45,715 bases of DNA from Pelomicrobium methylotrophicum (GTDB lineage Bacteria; Pseudomonadota; Gammaproteobacteria; Burkholderiales; UBA6910). How positions within the stretch are numbered: the stretch's first letter is position 1; the number at the start of each line of letters is the position of its first letter. The notes under the pieces are model-generated. The model did no database searches. It saw only the letters and a list, made by a program, of their open reading frames with translations, and was not told the origin of the DNA. Positions 8,741 to 17,783 of this stretch are shown one piece after another. A program made the translations under genes and the position numbers. The stretch spans positions 1 through 45,715 of the forward strand of contig NZ_VPFL01000025.1 of the NCBI RefSeq assembly GCF_008014345.1. Reading direction: 5' to 3'.

Positions 8741-9409
8741 ATGGAAACTTTCAAGGACATCCTCGCCCGTCACCTGGCGCTGTCATTGGCCAAGCAGCAG
8801 GCACTCGCCGAATACCTGGGCGACCATACCTGGGAGCTGGATCTGCAGCAGGGCGTGGTGGACTTCGGCCGCGGTCGAGTGTTTCCGGTGCAAATTCTGG
8901 GCACCGAGTCGGAAAAGGACAACACGTGGTTATGGGGGTGGGCGAACCCTATGAGCGGGCTTCCCGAAGAGGTGCTGCTCGACGCAGAGCGTCTGCGGGA
9001 ATACGGGATGCGGCATGAGATCCGGATGCTGAGCGAGCCGCGGTTGCCGCTGGCGGACATCGCTGGCCACGCGTTGGCCTTGGTCGCTTCGGGCGTGTGC
9101 GGGGCCGACGCCTATTACCGTGCGCCCTACGAGGGCGGCGCCATCTATTTCCTCATCCACGATGCGCCGCTCAACCTCGAGTTCGCCGAACGGCCCGACC
9201 TGGTGGTGTCGTCCTTGAGCCGCGCGATCCAGCTGTTCGAAGTGGACCACCGGGCCGTGGCCCGGGCATGGATGAACACTCTGCTGTTGGAGGTGGAGGA
9301 GTCAGAGTCGCAGCTCATTGCGCGAAAAGAAGGGCGCACTTTCCTCCTCGTGCGTTTTGACGGCGCGGGCCGCATCATCGGCATCGACGCGCTGGCGGGA
9401 GAGGCATAG
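8741..9409 (+). CDS. DUF6882-like protein of unknown function
   Basis: The 222-residue soluble protein has a Trp- and Gly-rich centre, FPVQILGTESEKDNTWLWGW followed by ANP, which resembles the conserved core of DUF6882 proteins. No catalytic motif, signal peptide or membrane helix is visible. The N-terminal part forms an amphipathic helix around ARHLALSLAKQQALAEYL and the C-terminal third is alternating helix and strand ending in a conserved-looking FDGAGRIIGIDAL. Function is unknown. The 231-bp gap before it holds no other gene that I can support. It reads as a normal resident gene in base composition. Confidence 0.75.
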   Translation: METFKDILARHLALSLAKQQALAEYLGDHTWELDLQQGVVDFGRGRVFPVQILGTESEKDNTWLWGWANPMSGLPEEVLLDAERLREYGMRHEIRMLSEPRLPLADIAGHALALVASGVCGADAYYRAPYEGGAIYFLIHDAPLNLEFAERPDLVVSSLSRAIQLFEVDHRAVARAWMNTLLLEVEESESQLIARKEGRTFLLVRFDGAGRIIGIDALAGEA

Positions 9410-9552
9410 CGCGAAGCCTGGCCCCAACAAAGGCCGCTTTTCCCGCTGTTTTCTGCCGCCGTACCACAGCGCTTGAACAGAATTGCCGCGGGCGAAGACA
9501 AGCGGGCGCCGAAAGCCTTCGTATAATGGCGGAATAGGAGTTTCGCTGACCG

Positions 9553-11031
9553 ATGCCCGCCGCCGATCCTCCGGATTTCATCCGCGTACTGGCCGATCAA
9601 GTGTTTTCCCGTTCGGCGGGCGCCTCCCTCGTCACCGGCAATCGGCTGCGGGTGCTATGCGATGCCACCGAGAACTACCCGGCGTGGGAGGCGGCCATCG
9701 AGGCGGCTGAGCGGCAAGTGTGCCTCGAGATGTACATCATCGACAACGACCACACCGGGCGGCGGTTCGTCGAGCTGCTCACGCGCAAGGCCCGAGAGGG
9801 CGTGGAAGTCCGCGTTCTCTACGATTGGTTCGGCTCCGCCCATGCGGCCTACGGCGGCCTGTTCCGGCCCTTGCTGGAAGTGGGCGCCGAAGTGCGGGCG
9901 TGCAATCCGCCCAGGCTCATGACGGCGCTGGGCGTCCTTTCCCGGAATCATCGCAAGCTTCTGGTGGTGGACACCGAGGTGGCCTTCGTCTCTGGCTTGT
10001 GCATCGGCGATCCATGGCTGGGCGATCCGGCCCGGGGGCGGGAGCCGTGGCGCGACACGGGAGTGGAGATCCGCGGGCCCGCGGTGGCCGACGCCTTGTG
10101 GAGCTTCGCGGAGAGCTGGGAGGAAGCAGGCGGCGAAGTGCCTGAATCGCTCCTGCCGGCACGGGAGTCGATTCCCGGGCGGGGCGATGTGGCGCTGCGG
10201 GTCATCGGCACCACGCCGACGACAGCGAACCTCTACCGCCTGGACCTGCTGGTGGCGGCGCTGGCGCGCCGTAGCCTGTGGCTCACGGATGCTTATTTCA
10301 TGGCCACCCCCGTCTACCTGGGAGCCCTGCAGAACGCTGCCCGCGACGGCGTCGACGTGCGGCTGCTGGTGCCGCGTTCGAGCGATGTGCCCCTGATTTC
10401 CACTTTGTCTCGCACCCAGTACCGCCCGCTGCTGGAGGCCGGCATCCGTGTCTTCGAGTGGGACGGCCCCATGATCCACGCCAAGACCGCGGTGGCCGAT
10501 GGGCGCTGGGCGCGGGTGGGCTCTACCAACCTCAACTTGTCGAGCTGGTTCGGCAACTGGGAACTGGACGTGGCCATCGAGGACGCGGGCGTCGCGGGCG
10601 AGCTGGAAGCGCGCTTCCTGGAAGACCTCCGCCGCTCGACGGAGGTCGTCCTTTCTCCCCGGCATCGAGTGGTGCTCTCCAGCCCGCGTGAACGGCTCAA
10701 GGCGGTGCGGGAGCGGGCGCGCTCCAGCGCCCGGGGGGCGGTGCGCTATGCGGCGCGCTTAGGCGGCGCGGTGAACGCGGCGGTGCGTGGCCGCCGCCTG
10801 CTGGACGCGGCCGAAGCGGGGGCTCTGGCCACCATCGGCGCCGGCCTGGTCGCGGTTGCGCTCCTCGCCTGGCATTATCCTGCTGTCATCGTGGCGCCGA
10901 TAGCCCTCGTGCTCGCCTGGGTCGGCATTACCGCTGTGCTGCGCGCCGTGGGTCTTTACTGGAAGCGTCGCCAGGAAACTTTCCGCGGCGGCGTGGATGG
11001 CGCAGCGTCCCGGCGGCCGGGGAATCCGTGA
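9553..11031 (+). CDS. Phospholipase D-family cardiolipin synthase-like protein
   Basis: The 492-residue protein has two HKD motifs: HRKLLVVD with His133, Lys135 and Asp140, and HAKTAVAD with His309, Lys311 and Asp316, the latter followed by GSTNLNLSSWFGNWELDV. This arrangement is that of bacterial cardiolipin synthases of the ClsB/ClsA group, which join phosphatidyl groups to make cardiolipin. There are no N-terminal membrane helices as in ClsA. Instead two hydrophobic segments lie near residues 425-470, after a basic Arg-rich stretch, giving an unusual C-terminal anchor. A TATAAT at 9522-9527 and an AGGAG about 13 bases before the ATG support expression as a single gene. Confidence 0.88.
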   Translation: MPAADPPDFIRVLADQVFSRSAGASLVTGNRLRVLCDATENYPAWEAAIEAAERQVCLEMYIIDNDHTGRRFVELLTRKAREGVEVRVLYDWFGSAHAAYGGLFRPLLEVGAEVRACNPPRLMTALGVLSRNHRKLLVVDTEVAFVSGLCIGDPWLGDPARGREPWRDTGVEIRGPAVADALWSFAESWEEAGGEVPESLLPARESIPGRGDVALRVIGTTPTTANLYRLDLLVAALARRSLWLTDAYFMATPVYLGALQNAARDGVDVRLLVPRSSDVPLISTLSRTQYRPLLEAGIRVFEWDGPMIHAKTAVADGRWARVGSTNLNLSSWFGNWELDVAIEDAGVAGELEARFLEDLRRSTEVVLSPRHRVVLSSPRERLKAVRERARSSARGAVRYAARLGGAVNAAVRGRRLLDAAEAGALATIGAGLVAVALLAWHYPAVIVAPIALVLAWVGITAVLRAVGLYWKRRQETFRGGVDGAASRRPGNP

Positions 11032-11065
11032 GGCCGCGGCGGGTGGTGCCCTAGGGCGAGCGCCG

Positions 11066-11719
11066 TCATCCGCCGAGTCGTCGTTCAGGGACGAAAGCCG
11101 GCTCCGCCCTCCGTAGCGCTTTCATGTAGTCCCTCAGGCCGGTATTGGGCACGCTCCGCTCCCGCAAAAAGCTGAACGCGTCCTCGCCGTCGATCTCGCG
11201 CTCGGTCAGGAGCCGGTCGGCCAACTTCAGGACCGAGGCCCAGACGCCCCGGCGCCGGAAAAGCCCCTGCACTCGGCGGCTGGCCGCGCGCTTGCGCTGG
11301 CGTGCCATCTCCTGGAACCGCTGCGTTCCGTAGACGTGCCGCAACACGCCGTCGATGACGCGTTCGTCGCCGGGAACGATGTGCAGTGGGCTCCAGCCCA
11401 TGAGCCGGCATTCGGCCACGGATCCAGCGATCAGCGCGTCCACGACGGCAGTCACCCTGTAGTCGTTGCCGCGCCGCAGGTTCGCGGTGAGCAGGGGATC
11501 AGCGGCGACGCTGTCGAAAAAGGCGTCGGCGACGAAAGCGACGCGGCCTACTTCCACCAGCCCGCCTTCTTCGTTGAGCACCATGCGATCGAAGAAGTGC
11601 TGGTGATAATAGTGGACGAGCGCATGCCCGGCCTCGTGGACGGCGATGAGCCGCTCTCGCGCTTGATGCGCAAGCGCATCGAATTCACGCCGACGCGCCG
11701 CCAGCGTCTTGGCACCCAC
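11066..11719 (-). CDS. Stand-alone FtsH-type M41 metallopeptidase domain
   Basis: The 217-residue protein carries AVHEAGHALVHYY with His28, Glu29 and His32, the zinc and catalytic residues of an HExxH peptidase in the HEAGH form typical of FtsH (M41). Further on, DALIAGSVAECRLMGW and VPGDERVIDGVLRH match the position of the FtsH region ending in the third zinc ligand, probably Asp118, and LADRLLTEREIDGEDAFSFL matches the C-terminal helix of the M41 domain. No AAA ATPase module, signal peptide or membrane helix is present, so it is a soluble peptidase domain without an unfoldase. The GTG start has a CCGGAG site eight bases upstream. It converges with the cardiolipin synthase gene; function is unknown. 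Confidence 0.8.
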   Translation of the reverse strand: MGAKTLAARRREFDALAHQARERLIAVHEAGHALVHYYHQHFFDRMVLNEEGGLVEVGRVAFVADAFFDSVAADPLLTANLRRGNDYRVTAVVDALIAGSVAECRLMGWSPLHIVPGDERVIDGVLRHVYGTQRFQEMARQRKRAASRRVQGLFRRRGVWASVLKLADRLLTEREIDGEDAFSFLRERSVPNTGLRDYMKALRRAEPAFVPERRLGG

Positions 11720-11870
11720 TTCGTGCTCCGGAGGCAGGGTCGAAAACGATAGAATACGGGAGCCTGTCCAGCAAGCAAACCGGGGTGCGGGTGCAGCCTT
11801 CGCCGCCCAAGCCCAAAAACGGGGGGCGAGCCAGGCGCCCGAGGGGAAAGCGTCGGACGCGTCCCTGCCT

Positions 11871-12479
11871 TCAGAGCCGTGCGATGGCTTCGGCGAAAGC
11901 CGACTTGAGTTCTTCGTAGTTGCGGGCGACCGGAAACTGGGGGAAGGCGCGGGCCACGTTTTCGGGCGGGCAATAGAAAATGCCGGCGTCTGCCTCGGAC
12001 AGCATGGAGGTGTCGTTGTAGGAATCGCCGGCGGCGATGACCTTGAAATTGAGCGCGTGGAAAGCCTTCACCGCCTGGCGCTTGGGGTCCTTCTGCCGCA
12101 GGTGATAGTCGATCACTCGCCCGTTCTCGTCCACGCTCAGCTTGTGGCACATGAGGGTGGGATAGCCGAGCTGGCGCATTAGCGGCAGAGCGAACTCGTA
12201 GTAGGTGTCCGATAGGATCACCACCTGGCAGCGTTCCCGCAGCCAGTCGAGGAACTCCCGCGCCCCGGGCAGCGGAGCCAGGGTGGAGATCACCGCCTGG
12301 ATGTCGGGCAGCCCCAGCTTGTGCTGGTTGAGCAGCCGCAGACGCTGGCGCATGAGCTGGTCGTAGTCGGGGACGTCGCGGGTGGTGGCGCGCAGATCGG
12401 CAATTCCGGTGCGTTCGGCAAGGCCGACCCAGATTTCTGGGATAAGGACGCCTTCCAGATCGAGGCACGCGATGTGCAC
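11871..12479 (-). CDS. thrH: ThrH phosphoserine phosphatase / homoserine phosphotransferase
   Basis: ThrH is a HAD-superfamily enzyme that dephosphorylates phosphoserine and can pass the phosphate to homoserine, linking serine and threonine synthesis. The 202 residues begin (GTG start) HIACLDLEGVLIPEIWVGLA, with nucleophile Asp7 and the Glu9 that replaces the second Asp of classical HAD enzymes, a ThrH feature. Later motifs are VILSDTYYEF (Ser/Thr), the Lys-bearing RQKDPKRQAVKA and the AAGDSYNDTSML acidic pair. The frame is open upstream for 51 codons, but GTG at 12479 aligns exactly with the family start. It stands 64 bp downstream of the M61 peptidase gene. Confidence 0.92.
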   Translation of the reverse strand: MHIACLDLEGVLIPEIWVGLAERTGIADLRATTRDVPDYDQLMRQRLRLLNQHKLGLPDIQAVISTLAPLPGAREFLDWLRERCQVVILSDTYYEFALPLMRQLGYPTLMCHKLSVDENGRVIDYHLRQKDPKRQAVKAFHALNFKVIAAGDSYNDTSMLSEADAGIFYCPPENVARAFPQFPVARNYEELKSAFAEAIARL

Positions 12480-12543
12480 GCAGTAACTCCGCGATTCGGG
12501 AAAGGCGCCAGTATAAGCGTTCGCGCCGCCTGGCTCCAAGCGC

Positions 12544-14349
12544 TCAGCCGCCCAGCCACGCCTTGAGCCGCCCGGCGAAGCGGGCCGCGCCGTCCAGCGT
12601 GAGGTAACAGGTGTCGAGCGGCGCAGCGGCAAGGGTCAGGTGCCAAGTGAACAGCTCGTCGCGGCGAAAACCGGTGACTTCCACGGTATCGCCGGGACGG
12701 TAGCGGGCGAGCCGGGATTCCAGGTTGGAAGGCGTGACCCGCAGCCCGTCGATGGCCACCAGCGTATCGCCCGCGGCGAGCCCTGCCGCCTGGGCCGGCC
12801 CCCCATCCAGCACGTGGGTGAGCTTCACTTCGGTGCTGTTGCCAGCGGTGCGTGCGCCGAGCGTGACCCGCTGCGCGGGCTTGGCCGCGGGCTTTCCTCC
12901 CTTGTCCATGCTCGATTCCGCGGGACGCAGTACCATCTTGACGCCGAAACGCGACAGCAGGCTCTTGAGGGGAAGCTCGCCCGTGGAGCGCAGCGCCTTG
13001 TCGAAGAAAGCGCCAAGCTTGAGGCCGGTCACCTCCTCCGCCAGCCGCTCGATCCCGTCCTCGGGCACTGGCACGCCGGTGGCGCCGTGCCGCAGCCACA
13101 GGGCCCGCATGACGTCGTCCAGGGACTTGCGGCCGCGGGTGCGATCGCGGATGAGGAGGTCCAGGCACAAGGCGATCAGGCTCCCCTTGATGTAGTAGCT
13201 CACCACCGCGTTGGGCGTGTTCTCGTCCTGGCGGTAATACTTGATCCAGGCATCCCAACTCGATTCCACCACGGTCTGCTTTGTCCGCCCGGGGGTGCGC
13301 AGGAGTTGGGTGATGGTGCGGCCCAATTGCTGCAGGTAGTCTTGCCGCGAAATCAGGCCGCAGCGCGCGAGCGCCAGATCGTCGTAGTACGAGGTGAAGC
13401 CCTCGAAGGCCCAGAGGAGCGTTGTGTAGCATTCCCGGTTCAGGTCATAAGGGACGAAGGCGGCGGGCTTGATGCGCTTTACGTTCCAGGCGTGGAAATA
13501 CTCATGGCTCGCGAGCCCCAGAAACGCGCGGTAGCCTTCGGTTACCTCCTTAACGCCGGGCGCGGGCAGGTCGTCGCGGGCGCAGACCAGCGCACAGGAG
13601 GCGCGGTGCTCGAGTCCGCCGTAGCCTTCGCCGACCGCGGTCACCAGAAATACGTAGCGGTCGAACGGCGCGGGTTCCCCGAAGAAGCGGATGTGGTGTT
13701 CGCACATCCGTTGAAGGTCGCGGCCCAGGCGGTCAAGGTCAGCGTCGCTGCGGCCGGTGACGGCGACGTCATGGGGCACGCCGCAGGCGCGGAAGCTGAC
13801 GAGCCGAAACTCCCCCATCTCCACGGGGTGATCGATGAGCTCATCGTAATTGCGGGCAGCGTAGCGTCCGAAGCCGTAAGGCTGGGCCCCGTCGCGGGGG
13901 AGCGCTGTGGCCACACGCCAGGCCCGATAGCGTGTCCCCCGCGGTGGCAGGATTTCCACCTGACAGGGCCGCTCCTCTTTTCCCAGCACGCGCAGGAACA
14001 CGCAGGGGCCGTTGAAGAAGCCGTGGGACGTGTCCAGATGGGCGCCCCGCACCGACAAGTCCCAGGCGTATACGTCCATCGTGACCGTGACCGGACCGGC
14101 TGTGGAATCGCAACGCCACGTGTGTTTGTCTACTTTCTCGATGAAAAGGGGTCTGCGGCCGCTGGCCGCGCGGATCGCCACCACGTGCTTGGCGAAATCG
14201 CGGATCAGGTAGCTGCCGGGAATCCAGGCCGGAAGGGCGAAATGCTGGCCCTCGGGGTTGGGGTCGGGGACTGTGCAACTCACTTCAAAGAGATGGGCCT
14301 CGGGGAACTTCGGGAAAATGCGGTAGACAATGGGTTTGAGGCGCTTCAT
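12544..14349 (-). CDS. M61-family glycyl aminopeptidase with PDZ domain
   Basis: The 601-residue protein has an N-terminal beta-sandwich of M61 type beginning MKRLKPIVYRI, then LASHEYFHAWNVKRIKP with zinc ligands His282 and His286 and catalytic Glu283, and LLWAFEGFTSYYDDL carrying the third ligand Glu about 30 residues later. A PDZ domain occupies roughly residues 470-575, including GGPAQAAGLAAGDTLVAIDG. No signal peptide is visible, consistent with cytosolic members of the family, which cleave N-terminal glycine or alanine. TTG at 14358 is an alternative start three codons upstream; the ATG is preferred. It is divergent from the ECF sigma gene. Confidence 0.9.
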   Translation of the reverse strand: MKRLKPIVYRIFPKFPEAHLFEVSCTVPDPNPEGQHFALPAWIPGSYLIRDFAKHVVAIRAASGRRPLFIEKVDKHTWRCDSTAGPVTVTMDVYAWDLSVRGAHLDTSHGFFNGPCVFLRVLGKEERPCQVEILPPRGTRYRAWRVATALPRDGAQPYGFGRYAARNYDELIDHPVEMGEFRLVSFRACGVPHDVAVTGRSDADLDRLGRDLQRMCEHHIRFFGEPAPFDRYVFLVTAVGEGYGGLEHRASCALVCARDDLPAPGVKEVTEGYRAFLGLASHEYFHAWNVKRIKPAAFVPYDLNRECYTTLLWAFEGFTSYYDDLALARCGLISRQDYLQQLGRTITQLLRTPGRTKQTVVESSWDAWIKYYRQDENTPNAVVSYYIKGSLIALCLDLLIRDRTRGRKSLDDVMRALWLRHGATGVPVPEDGIERLAEEVTGLKLGAFFDKALRSTGELPLKSLLSRFGVKMVLRPAESSMDKGGKPAAKPAQRVTLGARTAGNSTEVKLTHVLDGGPAQAAGLAAGDTLVAIDGLRVTPSNLESRLARYRPGDTVEVTGFRRDELFTWHLTLAAAPLDTCYLTLDGAARFAGRLKAWLGG

Positions 14350-14430
14350 CGTGGGCAAGGCCGTGGAACGGGTTGTTCGGTTCGCCGAATTGTAGCGTCA
14401 CTTGCCACACACCGGGCCTGCAGTGAGGCA

Positions 14431-14459
14431 GGGAATAATTCGCTGCCTGCTCGTGTATA
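14431..14459 (+). promoter_or_regulatory. Candidate ECF-sigma promoter for the sigma/anti-sigma operon
   Basis: GGGAATAA at 14431-14438 and CGTGTATA at 14452-14459 have the shape of an ECF promoter: a GGAA-containing -35 element and a CGT-containing -10 element, with 15 bases between GGAAT and CGT. It lies about 90 bp before the sigma-factor GTG. An autoregulated promoter is expected for an ECF operon, but assignment is by inspection only. The same stretch also contains an imperfect inverted repeat (GAGGCAG and CTGCCTGCTC). Confidence 0.45.
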
Positions 14460-14547
14460 CCGCTTAGGAGAATCGAGCGGGCCACCGCCGGTGGGGGGCT
14501 TCGCGTGACCGACACTGGATGCCTGGGGCGAATCGGACGAGGCCGTC

Positions 14548-15054
14548 GTGAACGAGACAGAACAGATTGCTGCCGTCATTCCGCGTCTGCGGCGGTACGC
14601 GCGGGCGTTGCTGGGCGACCGGGCCGAAGCCGACGACCTGGTGCAGGACACGCTCGAGCGGGCGTGGCGCAAAGCGGCGTTGTGGCGGCCGGGCTCGGAC
14701 CTGCGAGCGTGGCTTTTTGCCATCATGCACAACGTCTTTGTGAACCAGACGCGGACGCGGCGGACGAACATGGAGGAGCCCCTGGACGAGGTGGTGCTGG
14801 AGCATCCGGCCGCTTCGGATGCGGCGGCCGGCGCGCAGCTGCTCGATCTCGCCTCCGCCCTTGCGAAGTTGCCGGCCGAGCAGCGGGAAGTCGTGCTGCT
14901 GGTGGGGCTGGAGGAGTTTACCTATGAGGAGGCTGCGAGAGCGCTCGGCATTCCGATCGGCACCGTCATGTCCCGACTCGCGCGGGGACGCGAGCGTCTG
15001 CGCCAACTGATGAGCGGAGGGACAAGCGCGCCTTCGCTGAGAGTGGTGAAATGA
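14548..15054 (+). CDS. ECF-type RNA polymerase sigma factor
   Basis: The 168-residue protein is a sigma factor with only regions 2 and 4. Region 2 is visible as RYARALLGDRAEADDLVQDT followed by LERAWRKAALW and LRAWLFAIMHNVFVNQTR; region 4 as LAKLPAEQREVVLLVGLEEF and YEEAARALGIPIGTVMSRL with ARGRERLRQ, the helix-turn-helix that reads the -35 element. The start is GTG. The stop overlaps the anti-sigma ATG by four bases (ATGA), so the two are translationally coupled. With msrPQ next on the same strand, it probably responds to oxidative or reactive-chlorine stress, by analogy with sigma/anti-sigma control of methionine sulfoxide reductases elsewhere; that link is inference. Confidence 0.93.
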   Translation: MNETEQIAAVIPRLRRYARALLGDRAEADDLVQDTLERAWRKAALWRPGSDLRAWLFAIMHNVFVNQTRTRRTNMEEPLDEVVLEHPAASDAAAGAQLLDLASALAKLPAEQREVVLLVGLEEFTYEEAARALGIPIGTVMSRLARGRERLRQLMSGGTSAPSLRVVK

Positions 15055-15815
15055 GCAAGGTTCCTATCGTCGAAGCGGATCTTCACGCCTATGTGGACGG
15101 CCAGCTTCCGTCCGGGCGGCGCTCGGAGGTGGAGGCGTATCTGGCTGCCCACGCCGACGACGCGGCGCGGGTTGCCGCCTATGCCGAGCAGAAAAGGGCC
15201 TTGCATGGCTTGTACGATGCCGTGATGGATGAACCCGTGCCCGAGCGCCTGCGGCTGCCGCCGACGCCTGGGGCCGGGCAGCGTTGGCTCGGGTGGCGGG
15301 CGGCTGCCGTGGTGGCGTGGATGGCCGTGGGCGGGGTGATCGGTTGGAGCCTGAAGCCTGGGTCGGCACCCATCGCCCCGGATACGGAGACGCTGGCGCG
15401 GCGGGCGGCGGTGGCCCACGCCGTTTATAGCCCGGAGGTGCGCCATCCCGTCGAAGTGGGGGCGGACCAGGAACAGCACCTCGTGGCGTGGTTGTCGAAG
15501 CGGTTGGGCGGGCAGATCAAGGCGCCGGTTCTCACCGAGGAGGGGTATGCGCTCGTGGGCGGGCGGCTCCTCGCCGACGAGGCCGGGCCGGCGGCCCAGT
15601 TTATGTACGAAAACGCCCGCGGTCAGCGGTTGACCCTGTACGTGAGGCGGCGCGACGCGGAGGCGGGCGAGACGGCGTTTCGCTTCGCTCAGGAAGGGCC
15701 CGTGGGCGTGTTCTACTGGATTGACCGGGATTTCGGCTACGCTTTGTCGGGCGCCATGGCGCGGGAGGACCTGCAGCGGGTCGCGCATGCGGTCTACCGC
15801 CAGCTCAACGAGTGA
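15051..15815 (+). CDS. Membrane-anchored anti-sigma factor
   Basis: The 254-residue protein starts with an anti-sigma domain: EADLHAYVDGQLPSGRRSEV then AYLAAHADDAARVAAYAEQK, the helical module that binds ECF sigma factors. It lacks the HxxxCxxC zinc motif of ZAS domains, so it cannot sense redox through that site. One transmembrane helix lies near residues 83-102 (AAAVVAWMAVGGVIGWSL), leaving about 150 residues in the periplasm. This outer part contains few obvious motifs and no cysteines, so the signal is not evident. It overlaps the sigma gene by four bases and is followed 198 bp later by msrP. Confidence 0.88.
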   Translation: MSKVPIVEADLHAYVDGQLPSGRRSEVEAYLAAHADDAARVAAYAEQKRALHGLYDAVMDEPVPERLRLPPTPGAGQRWLGWRAAAVVAWMAVGGVIGWSLKPGSAPIAPDTETLARRAAVAHAVYSPEVRHPVEVGADQEQHLVAWLSKRLGGQIKAPVLTEEGYALVGGRLLADEAGPAAQFMYENARGQRLTLYVRRRDAEAGETAFRFAQEGPVGVFYWIDRDFGYALSGAMAREDLQRVAHAVYRQLNE

Positions 15816-16013
15816 ACGGCGAACTGGGCAAGGCGTGCAAAGCCTGTCACGATGACTACCGGGAGAAGTGACCGGATGCGAGACAAGCCCGTTCCTCCCG
15901 GTTGCGCCGCAGCCCGGCAAGGCGTGGGCATCGGGTGCGATGACAGGAGCCTCGCGATGGCGCAAGGCGCTCCCCCATCGGGCAACGTGCGATGAACCCC
16001 CCTCGGAGTTCCC

Positions 16014-16973
16014 ATGCTGATCAAGCGACCCAGTGATATCCCGCCCTCGGAAATCACGCCGAAAGGCGTGTATCTGCGGCGCCGCGAGTTCCTCAAGGCC
16101 ACCGGTGCGCTCGGCCTGGGCGCGGGGCTCGCGTTGGCGCGGCCCGCGCGGGCCGAGGAGGGACGCGGGGCGAAGCTGGCCGAAGTGCGCAAATCGCCCC
16201 TGAGCACGATGGAGCCGCTCACCTCCTACAAGGACATCACGCACTACAACAACTTCTACGAGTTCGGCACTGACAAGAGCGACCCGGCGCAACAGGCTCA
16301 CCTGCTCAGGACCCGCCCGTGGACGGTGGCCGTGGAAGGGCTGGTGCGCCGTCCTCGGGTCTACGACATCGACGAGCTTCTCAAGCTGGCGCCGCTGGAG
16401 GAACGCATCTACCGGCTGCGCTGCGTGGAGGCGTGGTCCATGGTGGTGCCATGGGTCGGCTATCCGCTCTCGGCGCTCATCCGGCAGGTCGAGCCCTTGG
16501 GCAGCGCCAAGTTTGTCGAGTTCACCACTGTGCTGCGGCCCTCGGAGATGCCCGGTCAGCGGCTGCCCATTCTCGCCTGGCCGTACGTGGAGGGCCTGCG
16601 CCTCGATGAGGCCATGCATCCCCTCACGCTCCTGTGCTTGGGCTTATACGGAGAGGTGCTGCCGAACCAGAACGGGGCGCCGGTGCGCATCGTGGTGCCG
16701 TGGAAGTACGGCTTCAAGAGCGGGAAATCCATCGTGAAGATCCGGTTCACCGAGTTCCAACCCAGGACTTCGTGGAACCTGGCGGCGCCCCACGAATATG
16801 GATTCTATGCCAACGTCAATCCCACTGTGGATCATCCTCGCTGGAGCCAGGCGAAGGAGCGGCGCATCGGCGAGGGGCTTTTCGCTCGCAAGCGGGACAC
16901 ACTCATGTTCAACGGCTATGCCGATCAGGTGGCTCACCTGTACGCGGACATGGACTTGAGAAAGCATTTCTGA
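16014..16973 (+). CDS. msrP: MsrP periplasmic methionine sulfoxide reductase catalytic subunit
   Basis: MsrP (YedY) is a molybdopterin enzyme that reduces methionine sulfoxide in periplasmic proteins. The 319-residue protein has a twin-arginine signal [20 protein letters not shown] with likely cleavage after ARA near residue 47, so it is exported folded with its cofactor. Cys137 in [15 protein letters not shown] is the molybdenum ligand; [20 protein letters not shown] and [19 protein letters not shown] are further family signatures. A CGGAG site precedes the ATG. MsrQ follows after 25 bp. The 198-bp gap from the anti-sigma gene holds no other gene; I see no clear copy of the GGGAATAA element in it. 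Confidence 0.96.
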   Translation: MLIKRPSDIPPSEITPKGVYLRRREFLKATGALGLGAGLALARPARAEEGRGAKLAEVRKSPLSTMEPLTSYKDITHYNNFYEFGTDKSDPAQQAHLLRTRPWTVAVEGLVRRPRVYDIDELLKLAPLEERIYRLRCVEAWSMVVPWVGYPLSALIRQVEPLGSAKFVEFTTVLRPSEMPGQRLPILAWPYVEGLRLDEAMHPLTLLCLGLYGEVLPNQNGAPVRIVVPWKYGFKSGKSIVKIRFTEFQPRTSWNLAAPHEYGFYANVNPTVDHPRWSQAKERRIGEGLFARKRDTLMFNGYADQVAHLYADMDLRKHF

Positions 16974-16998
16974 GCGACCGAGGGAGGAGCCGATCACG

Positions 16999-17670
16999 GT
17001 GCTGACCCGTCTGGCCCAGCTCCCGGCCGTCCACGCGGAACGGCTCAAGCGGATCCTGTTTGTGCTTTGTCTGTTGCCGCTGGCGCGATGGATCTGGCTT
17101 GGCTTCAACGACGGACTGGGCGCAAACCCCGTGGAGTTCATCATCCGCTCCACGGGTTTTTGGGCCCTCGCCTTTCTCGCGATCACGCTGGCCGTCACGC
17201 CGCTGCGGCGCTGGCTCCAGTGGCCGTGGCTTCTACGGCTGCGCCGGATGTTGGGGCTGTATGCGTTTTTCTACGCGTGCCTGCATTTCGCCGCGTACCT
17301 GGTGCTGGACCAGTTCTTCGACCTGGCGGCCATCGTGGAGGACGTGCTGAAGCGTCCCTACATCACGGTGGGCTTTACCAGTTTCGTCCTCCTGGTGCCG
17401 CTGGCGATCACTTCCACCGACGGCATGATCCGGCGTCTGGGCGGCCGGCGCTGGCGACGGCTGCACCGGCTGGTCTACGCCATTGGCGTCGGCGGCGTGA
17501 TTCACTTCTGGTGGCTCGTCAAGGCCGACATCACCCAGCCTTTCCTGTACGCGATCGCGCTCGGCGTGCTGTTGGGCGAGCGCGTCGTCCACCACCTCCG
17601 GATTCGGGTGCTGCCCTCGCCGGGCACGAGCGGTTCCGCACGCGCCGCCATCCCGCTGCCGCGCGACTAG
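16999..17670 (+). CDS. msrQ: MsrQ heme-binding membrane subunit
   Basis: MsrQ (YedZ) passes electrons from the quinone pool or a flavin reductase to MsrP. The 223-residue protein has about six membrane helices and the ferric-reductase-like core RRMLGLYAFFYACLHFAAYL with a heme-ligand His, then ITSTDGMIRRLGGRRWRRLH followed by LVYAIGVGGVIHFWWLVKAD with two more His candidates. The start is GTG at 16999, with AGGGAGGAG at 16981-16989 as ribosome-binding site. It is evidently cotranscribed with msrP. Confidence 0.94.
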   Translation: MLTRLAQLPAVHAERLKRILFVLCLLPLARWIWLGFNDGLGANPVEFIIRSTGFWALAFLAITLAVTPLRRWLQWPWLLRLRRMLGLYAFFYACLHFAAYLVLDQFFDLAAIVEDVLKRPYITVGFTSFVLLVPLAITSTDGMIRRLGGRRWRRLHRLVYAIGVGGVIHFWWLVKADITQPFLYAIALGVLLGERVVHHLRIRVLPSPGTSGSARAAIPLPRD

Positions 17671-17783
17671 CCGCCGTGTTTCAGGAAATGGAAAATGGGG
17701 GCTAAAAACGGCGCGGCGGCCCGGCTGTTCGCGAGCCATGGCTGGACAGGGCCACCGCCGGAAGAGCGCCGGGGAACAGGGCG

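Noticed and set aside
12640-14508. 622-codon plus-strand frame opposite the M61 peptidase gene
   Set aside because: Antisense shadow; the M61 zinc motif and PDZ domain are on the minus strand.
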